From CAYNSX01 sp964400165 (lineage in GTDB: Bacteria > Armatimonadota > Hebobacteria > CAYNSX01), in assembly GCA_964400165.1 (NCBI GenBank), contig CAYNSX010000041.1, positions 1 to 19,887 on the forward strand: a stretch of DNA of 19,887 bases, written 5' to 3'. Position numbers and translations under genes: made by a program. The notes under the pieces were generated by a model. It saw only the letters and a list, made by a program, of their open reading frames with translations, had not been told where the DNA came from and did no database searches. How positions within the stretch are numbered: the first letter of the stretch is position 1; every line of letters starts with the position of its first letter. Below, piece by piece: positions 15,342-19,887 of the stretch.

Positions 15342-15765
15342 TAGTCGCCGCCGAATATTGAATCATGATGCCCAGTCGCGGCCAAAAGATGTCGCGTGTC
15401 ACTCCCCCCGCCCAGCCGCCGAGCATTCCGGTCAGCAGCGCGAGGACGACACCCGACACGATGATACCGTAGAAGCTTGGGCGCTCGTTGCGCGGGAGGG
15501 CAGAGGCGGCGCCGCCCAGCAGCAGCGTGAACGGAATCACGACGAGCGCCGGCACCACCGACGCGGCCCCGATGAGCCAGTGCAGCCCGGGCGCCAGGCC
15601 GCCGCCCAGGCCGCTGCCCAGCAGCGCCGGCCCGAAGAGCGCCAGGGCCGGGCGGCCGATGTTGCGGCTGCCGGGCGGCACGCGAAAGAGCCGGGTGCGC
15701 AGCGTCAGGTAATAGAGCAGCGCGCAGAGCAGGTTGCCCGCGGCGATGCTGATGACCCATGTCAT
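15331..15765 (-). CDS. Small polytopic membrane protein of unknown function
   Basis: A 144-residue protein with about four hydrophobic segments (about 3-21, 38-58, 62-85 and 98-120). Gly-rich loops (LLGSGLGGGLAPG, GMLGGWAGG) lie between or inside helices. There is a purine-rich GGGAAGAAAG, a weak SD, before the ATG at 15765. Its end overlaps the start of dacB by 11 bp, so it may be involved in the cell envelope, but no family is recognised. Its promoter must lie in the 64-bp region shared with the divergent tsaE gene. Confidence 0.7.
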   Translation of the reverse strand: MTWVISIAAGNLLCALLYYLTLRTRLFRVPPGSRNIGRPALALFGPALLGSGLGGGLAPGLHWLIGAASVVPALVVIPFTLLLGGAASALPRNERPSFYGIIVSGVVLALLTGMLGGWAGGVTRDIFWPRLGIMIQYSAATNVR

Positions 15766-15817
15766 CTCGCTGCTTTCTTCCCCGCGCGGGCGCGGCTCCC
15801 TGTGCGAGCGCCGTCGC

Positions 15818-15823
15818 TATAAT
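15818..15823 (+). promoter_or_regulatory. TATAAT -10 box immediately upstream of tsaE
   Basis: A perfect TATAAT ends 6 nt before the GTG start at 15830. A transcript starting at the usual distance would begin at or within the start codon, so tsaE is probably leaderless; there is no SD. No good -35 is seen (GCTCCC at the 17-bp position). Confidence 0.55.
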
Positions 15824-15829
15824 CGCGGC

Positions 15830-16303
15830 GTGACGGTCCGCGTGACGATGCCCAGCCCCGAAGCGACCCGTGCGCTGGGCCGCGCGGCCGGCGCGCATTG
15901 CCGGGCGGGGACGGTGTTCCTCCTGCACGGGCCGCTGGGGAGCGGCAAGACGACCTTCGTGCAGGGCCTTGTAGACGGCCTCGACGCGGCGCCGGAAGCG
16001 ACCAGCCCCACCTTCACGCTCATTCACCCGCACCGCGGCCGTCTGACGCTGCTGCACATTGACCTGTACCGCCTGACGCCCGCCGAAGTCGAAGGGCTGG
16101 GGCTGGAAGAACTGCTGGGCGGCGACGGTATCGCCGCGGTCGAGTGGCCGGAGCGCCTGCCCGAGCGGCTACGGCGCGGCGTGACACTGCGGTTTGCGCC
16201 CGGCGCGACGGAAAGCGAGCGTGTGATCGCACTGGACGACCCCACGGGCGGCGGCTGGGAAGCAGTCTTCGCGGCGGCGGAGACGGAGACTGCGGCGTGC
16301 TGA
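15830..16303 (+). CDS. tsaE: tRNA threonylcarbamoyladenosine biosynthesis ATPase TsaE
   Basis: A 157-residue protein from a GTG at 15830; TsaE is usually 130-160 residues. Walker A is GPLGSGKTT (34-42). Other family motifs are TSPTFTL (58-64), HIDLYRL (76-82) and VEWPERL (104-110). TsaE is the ATPase that resets the TsaB-TsaD complex during synthesis of t6A at position 37 of ANN-decoding tRNAs in the cytoplasm. The open frame extends upstream to 15734, but that is the divergent promoter region. TsaE's stop overlaps the tsaB start by 7 nt, and the whole tsaE-tsaB-rimI-tsaD set is tightly packed. tsaC, the fourth t6A gene, is not in this window. Confidence 0.95.
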   Translation: MTVRVTMPSPEATRALGRAAGAHCRAGTVFLLHGPLGSGKTTFVQGLVDGLDAAPEATSPTFTLIHPHRGRLTLLHIDLYRLTPAEVEGLGLEELLGGDGIAAVEWPERLPERLRRGVTLRFAPGATESERVIALDDPTGGGWEAVFAAAETETAAC

Positions 16304-16950
16304 TTCTGGCGCTGGAGACGACCGGCGCGACGGCGAGCGTCGCGCTCGCCCGGGACGGCGACTTGCTCGCCGAGGTCGCGTTTCCGGCGCACGAGGCGCT
16401 CTGCCGCACGCTGCTGTCGCATATCGAGAAAGTGTTGGCGCAGGCGGGCGTCGGGCGCGGCGACCTCGAGGCGGTTGCGGTCAGTCACGGGCCCGGTTCG
16501 TACACGGGGCTGCGCATCGGGATTGCGACGGCGCAGGGGCTGGCGCAGGCGGGTGCGCTGCCGGTGGTGGGTGTGTCGACGCTGGAGGCGATGGCGCTCA
16601 CGCACGGCGAGAAGACCGAAGGAACGCTCGTGCCCATTCTCGATGCGCGCTCCGGCGAACTGTATTGCGCGGCCTTTGCCGTGCGCGGCGGCGCGCTCGA
16701 GCGCCTGCGCGACGACTCCGCGCTCGCGGTATCCGAATTTGACGACTGGGTGCGCGGCCTGCCGGCGCCGGTTGTTCGCATCGGCGACGCTGTCGTGGAT
16801 GGCGTCGCGCCGGCGGCGCCGCGGGCGTCCGCGGTGGCGCAGTTAGCGCGGCCGTTGCTGGCGCGCGCGCCGGGGCGCGCGGCGGATTTGACTGCCGCCT
16901 ATCTGCGCCCGTCGGCGGCCGAGCGCCGGGCGCTGGCGCGGAGCGGGTGA
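16297..16950 (+). CDS. tsaB: tRNA threonylcarbamoyladenosine biosynthesis protein TsaB
   Basis: A 217-residue protein starting with a GTG at 16297 (MLILALETTG). It has the ASKHA-fold pattern of the family: LALETTGATASVAL at the N-terminus, the hallmark SHGPGSYTGLRIG at about residues 64-76, then GVSTLEAMA and PILDARSGELYCAAF. TsaB is the scaffold that binds TsaD and TsaE. It lacks the metal-binding histidines of TsaD, as expected for this inactive paralogue. The start overlaps tsaE by 7 nt, which suggests translational coupling, and the stop lies 1 nt before rimI. A longer upstream extension in the same frame lies inside tsaE and is rejected. Confidence 0.95.
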   Translation: MLILALETTGATASVALARDGDLLAEVAFPAHEALCRTLLSHIEKVLAQAGVGRGDLEAVAVSHGPGSYTGLRIGIATAQGLAQAGALPVVGVSTLEAMALTHGEKTEGTLVPILDARSGELYCAAFAVRGGALERLRDDSALAVSEFDDWVRGLPAPVVRIGDAVVDGVAPAAPRASAVAQLARPLLARAPGRAADLTAAYLRPSAAERRALARSG

Positions 16951-16951
16951 C

Positions 16952-17467
16952 ATGGCGCTCGCCGTCCCGGCGCAAGTGCGCGTCCGACCGATGCAGCCGG
17001 ACGATGTGCCCAGCATCATCCACATCGAGCGGCAGTCGTTTGCGTCGTCGTGGCAGCCGGAAGCGTTCTACCGCGAGTTGAGCAATCCGACGGCGCGCTA
17101 CCTGGTGGCCGAGTCGCCCGCGGGCGAGGTCGTCGGGTTCATCGGGATGTGGGTGGTGATTGACGAGAGCCACATCACAACGCTCGCGGTGCAACCCGAG
17201 TGGCGGCAGCGTGGCATCGGGCGGCGGCTGCTGGCGGGGCTGCTGCTCGAAGGGGTGCGGCTCGGCGCGCGGCGCGTGACGCTCGAAGTGCGCACCAGCA
17301 ACACCGAGGCGATTGCGCTGTACCGCAAGTTCGGCTTTCACCAGGTGGCCGTCATCGCCCGCTACTACCACGACACGAATGAAGACGCGCTGGTGATGGT
17401 GCTGCGCGGCGTTGACCGCGTGACCGTGCAAGAGCGCATCCGCGCGCTGGCTGCGAGCGGCGCCTGA
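16952..17467 (+). CDS. rimI: Ribosomal protein S18 alanine N-acetyltransferase RimI
   Basis: A 171-residue GNAT-family protein. The acetyl-CoA-binding motif A appears as LAVQPEWRQRGIGRRLL, with R85-Q-R87-G88-I-G90. It is followed by VTLEVRTSNTEAIALYRKFGF (109-129), which contains the E112 and N117 region and the Tyr expected near the active site. It also has a clear N-terminal VRVRPMQPDDVPSIIHIE. RimI acetylates the N-terminal Ala of ribosomal protein S18 and is commonly encoded between tsaB and tsaD, as here. Its N-terminal end is 1 nt from tsaB, and its TGA shares a base with the tsaD ATG. Substrate assignment is by family and context. Confidence 0.93.
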   Translation: MALAVPAQVRVRPMQPDDVPSIIHIERQSFASSWQPEAFYRELSNPTARYLVAESPAGEVVGFIGMWVVIDESHITTLAVQPEWRQRGIGRRLLAGLLLEGVRLGARRVTLEVRTSNTEAIALYRKFGFHQVAVIARYYHDTNEDALVMVLRGVDRVTVQERIRALAASGA

Positions 17468-18531
17468 TGCGCATTCTCGGTATCGAGACCAGTTGCGATG
17501 AAACCGCGGCCGCGGTCGTCGAGCGCGATCCCCCGGCTGCGCACGGGTCAGGCGGGGCGCTCGTGATCCGCAGCAGCGTGGTGGCGAGTCAGACGGCGGC
17601 GCACCAGGCGTTCGGGGGCGTGGTGCCGGAGATCGCGTCGCGGCGGCACCTCGAATGGCTGCCGCGCGTGGTGGACGAGGCGCTGGCTAAAGCGAAGACG
17701 GACTGGCGCGGCCTCGACGCGCTGGCGGTCACGGTCGGGCCAGGGCTGATCGGGGCGCTGGTGATCGGGGTGGCGTGGGCGAAAGCGGCGGCGTGGCAGC
17801 GCGGCCTGCCGGTCATCCCGGTCAATCACCTCGAAGGGCACATCTACTCGCCGTGGGCGGAGTCGCCGGTCGAGTTCCCGTTCCTCTGCTTGCTGGTGTC
17901 GGGCGGACATTCGCACCTCGTCGCGGTGCGGGCGCCGGGGGAATATGAATTGGTCGGGCGGACGCGCGACGACGCCGCGGGCGAGGCCTTCGACAAAGGC
18001 GCGCGCCTGCTCGACCTCGAGTATCCGGGCGGACCGGCGATCGACCGCGCCGCGCAGGACGGCGACCCGCGCGCCGTGGCGTTTCCGCGCGCCTGGCTGC
18101 CCGAGTCGTGGGACTTCAGTTTCAGCGGCGTCAAGGCGGCGCTGGCGCGCTATCTGCGCGAGACGCCGCCCGCAACGCGCCCGCCGCTCGCCGATCTCGC
18201 GGCGTCGTATCAAGAGGCCATCGTCGAAGTGCTGGCGCAGAAGAGCGTCGCCGCCGCGCAGGCGCAGCGCCTGGAGCGGCTGGTGGTGGCGGGCGGCGTG
18301 GCGGCGAATCGCCGCCTGCGTGCGCTGCTGGCCGAGCGGGCCGCCGCGGCGGGGATTGCAGTGCGCCTGGCGCCGCTCCCGCTCTGCACCGACAATGCGG
18401 CGATGATTGCGCTGGCCGCCGCAGTGGTGGCCGACACCGGTCGCCGCGCCGGGGCCGATCTGGATGCCGCGGCGGTGCTGCCGCTCGATACATCAGGGAC
18501 AGAGGGAGGCGGGAACGCAGGGAGGCGGTAA
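17467..18531 (+). CDS. tsaD: tRNA threonylcarbamoyl transferase TsaD
   Basis: A 354-residue protein starting MRILGIETSCDETAAAVV, the family's signature opening. The metal ligands are in NHLEGH (H121, H125) and CTDNAAMIA (D309). Other marks are VTVGPGLIGAL (88-98), LVSGGHSHL (143-151), DDAAGEAFDKGARLL (168-182), FSFSGVKAAL (217-226) and VVAGGVAANRRLR (273-285). TsaD transfers threonylcarbamoyl from threonylcarbamoyl-AMP to A37 of tRNAs, in complex with TsaB and TsaE. The last ten or so residues (TSGTEGGGNAGRR) are encoded by an inserted GTGACC-type repeat (18496-18565), which also supplies the TAA stop. The native end was probably just after AAVLPL. This should not affect activity. Confidence 0.97.
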   Translation: MRILGIETSCDETAAAVVERDPPAAHGSGGALVIRSSVVASQTAAHQAFGGVVPEIASRRHLEWLPRVVDEALAKAKTDWRGLDALAVTVGPGLIGALVIGVAWAKAAAWQRGLPVIPVNHLEGHIYSPWAESPVEFPFLCLLVSGGHSHLVAVRAPGEYELVGRTRDDAAGEAFDKGARLLDLEYPGGPAIDRAAQDGDPRAVAFPRAWLPESWDFSFSGVKAALARYLRETPPATRPPLADLAASYQEAIVEVLAQKSVAAAQAQRLERLVVAGGVAANRRLRALLAERAAAAGIAVRLAPLPLCTDNAAMIALAAAVVADTGRRAGADLDAAAVLPLDTSGTEGGGNAGRR

Positions 18532-18565
18532 CCGCTTTCCTGCCTCCCCGCCTCCCCAAATGACC
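18496..18565. repeat. GTGACC-type hairpin repeat overlapping the 3' end of tsaD
   Basis: It aligns with a unit of the 13640-13941 array: AGAGGGAGGC, GGAACGCAGGGAGGCGGT, then CCGCTTTCC and GCCTCCCCGCCTCCCC, ending TGACC. The tsaD stop (18529-18531) lies in the hairpin loop. The remaining intergenic sequence up to 18684 shows nothing notable. Confidence 0.8.
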
Positions 18566-18684
18566 ATGTGTGTTCGGGAACGATTCGGGCGACCGACTGT
18601 CTAATGAAGAGCGGCGGTGAAAATTGACGCTCCGGCAGGGCCGTGGTAGGGTTCGCGGCGAGCCGAGGCGGGTACGGGATAGCC

Positions 18685-19200
18685 ATGCGAGTGGACTACA
18701 GAATTCTCCGTTTCCTGGTGCTGGCGGTCGTGGTGTCGCTGGCGCGGCCGGTGCACGCGGCCGAGACCTCGCTGGCCGGGGTCAGCGTCGGACAGTCGTT
18801 CCAGCAAGTCCTCGAAGCGATCGGCGAGCCCGGGTTTGTCGGCCCCGCCGCGAACCAACCGCAGCGAGAGCGCGTCGGCACCGTGATGTGGCTGTACAAC
18901 CGCAAGGGTCCGGGCATCGACAGCCAGCTGGTGCTGACCTTGAGCGCCCAGGGCCGGGTCGTGGAGATCTTCCTGGTCGGGCGCCGCGATGTCGCTCGGA
19001 CCAGCACGGGTTCAGGGCTGGGCGATTCGTATCAGACGGTGTTGCGCAGTTACGGCGACCGCGGGCAGACGCAGACGCAAGGCCGGTACATGATTATGCG
19101 CTACCCGGCGGACAAGGTCGTCTTCACGCTGGATTTGGAACAATATCGCGTCGTCGGCATTTCTGTGGGTTCCAGTCGGCCGGTCGCCCCGGCGTCGTAA
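18685..19200 (+). CDS. Secreted protein with internally duplicated motif, unknown function
   Basis: A 171-residue protein beginning MRVDYRILRF, with a signal peptide ending about VHA (25). The frame continues upstream to a GTG at 18643, but the signal peptide supports the ATG. Two similar units are seen: AGVSVGQSFQQVLEAIGEP (31-49) and STGSGLGDSYQTVLRSYGD (107-125). Each has a G-x-G(D/Q)S(F/Y) turn followed by a helix ending in a G-x-P or G-D. Between them are beta strands (QLVLTLSAQG, VVEIFLVG). This turn-helix-Gly-Pro pattern recalls BamE/SmpA-like or PepSY-like small domains, but I do not recognise the family. The following gene is a paralogue 22 bp downstream. Confidence 0.7.
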   Translation: MRVDYRILRFLVLAVVVSLARPVHAAETSLAGVSVGQSFQQVLEAIGEPGFVGPAANQPQRERVGTVMWLYNRKGPGIDSQLVLTLSAQGRVVEIFLVGRRDVARTSTGSGLGDSYQTVLRSYGDRGQTQTQGRYMIMRYPADKVVFTLDLEQYRVVGISVGSSRPVAPAS

Positions 19201-19222
19201 GTCGCAGCAAGGGAGAACGCAA

Positions 19223-19887
19223 ATGCGGATGACGAGGAACAGCGTGCGAGCGGCCATCGCCTTCGGGATCGCGGCCGCGCTGTCGGTCCCGACCCAGGCG
19301 GCCGCTTCGGCCGAATTCCAGTTGGGCGGCATCCGGCTCGGCGACCCGGCCAACAAGGTGATCGAACTGTACGGCGCGCCGGACGGCATCGTCGGCCCGC
19401 GCGGGCGCCTGTTCGACATCCCACCCGGCGCCGGCCAGCGCAGTCTCGATGTGATGGAAGGATTGTACTTCGCCGGGCGCGGCAATGACGCGATGCGGCT
19501 GTGGGCGACGCTGGTGCAACTCGAAACCTATCGCCCCGACGAGCGGGAGTGGGTCTATCGCCTGCCGGGCGGGCGCGCCATCATCGCGTTTGCGGTGCGC
19601 GGCGGCAGTTTGCTGGAGACCAGCGTCTCGCAAATCATTTTCGCCGCGTCGGAGCCGAAGCGGCCGCGCTCAACGGGCCTCGATTCGACTTCGGCCGGCG
19701 TGCGGCTCGGCTCGACCTATTCTGAAGTCCTCTTGCAGCACGGATTCCCGCAGCACACCAGCCCGTTCCTGATGACGCAGGTGATGACGCCGGCGCTGTG
19801 GCAGAACCCCGACGGGTCGCTGACCCCGGTGGTCGGCACCGGAGAAGAGAAGCCAGCGACACCGGCGGCGACGACGGGCGGCGCAGC
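19223..19887 (+). CDS. Paralogous secreted protein, 3' end beyond the window
   Basis: At least 221 residues, open to the window end. The start ATG at 19223 has GGGAG about eight bases upstream. The signal peptide is about residues 1-30 (AIAFGIAAALSVPTQAAASA). It shares the two-unit layout of its neighbour: GGIRLGDPANKVIELYGAP (35-53) and AGVRLGSTYSEVLLQHGFP (158-176). A beta strand (SVSQIIFAASE) just before the second unit matches the VVEIFLVG strand of the first protein. A longer middle region (60-130) is unique to it. The C-terminal part before the window end is Ala/Thr/Pro rich (TPAATTGGA). The pair arose by tandem gene duplication and is probably co-transcribed. Function unknown. Confidence 0.7.
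   Translation, partial: MRMTRNSVRAAIAFGIAAALSVPTQAAASAEFQLGGIRLGDPANKVIELYGAPDGIVGPRGRLFDIPPGAGQRSLDVMEGLYFAGRGNDAMRLWATLVQLETYRPDEREWVYRLPGGRAIIAFAVRGGSLLETSVSQIIFAASEPKRPRSTGLDSTSAGVRLGSTYSEVLLQHGFPQHTSPFLMTQVMTPALWQNPDGSLTPVVGTGEEKPATPAATTGGA

Overview
This is a GC-rich bacterial chromosome segment (core genes about 70% G+C by hand count). It carries housekeeping operons: groES-groEL, lysS, tsaE-tsaB-rimI-tsaD, and dacB. The phylum cannot be fixed from the sequence. The many REP-like palindromes and the DUF4258/DUF2283 pair suggest a repeat-rich lineage such as Armatimonadota or Chloroflexota, but that is a weak inference.

Layout. 1-156: C-terminal tail of a probable TerC-family membrane protein. 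157-491: palindromic repeats. 492-1340 (-): YkuE-type metallophosphoesterase, divergent from groES-groEL (1756-3787), with a long hairpin repeat and a clear sigma-70-type promoter between them. 3788-4329: terminator-like hairpin and stacked hairpin repeats, then a 61-residue orphan. 4565-6649: low-GC restriction-modification operon (beta-class methyltransferase, PmeII-like nuclease, small Cys/His protein translationally coupled to it). 6816-7568 (-): Pro-rich single-pass membrane protein. 7569-8228: about 660 bp made almost entirely of palindromes. 8229-9722: lysS. 9731-10597: low-GC PD-(D/E)xK-like protein. 10621-11433: DUF4258/DUF2283 toxin-antitoxin-like pair between two nearly identical REPIN-like repeats. 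11761-13641: ECF sigma factor, zinc-finger anti-sigma factor and a Spy-like secreted protein in one operon. 13640-13941: four tandem copies of a 77-bp hairpin repeat. 13932-15765 (-): membrane protein and PBP4-type D-Ala-D-Ala carboxypeptidase. 15830-18531: tRNA t6A operon. 18685-19887: two paralogous secreted proteins with an internal duplication, the second cut by the window end.

The genes form a core interrupted by two horizontally acquired islands, the restriction-modification operon and the nuclease plus toxin-antitoxin-like region. The most striking feature is the intergenic DNA. At least four palindrome families fill nearly every gap: (i) short stems closed by TTCA/TGAA loops whose arms co-vary between copies; (ii) a REPIN-like inverted pair; (iii) CCCTCTCC/GGAGAGGG hairpins; (iv) a long GTGACC...GGTCAC hairpin that occurs singly, in tandem, and inside the 3' end of tsaD. 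Two genes (tsaE and the methyltransferase) have a -10 box ending 6-7 nt before the start codon, suggesting leaderless mRNAs.
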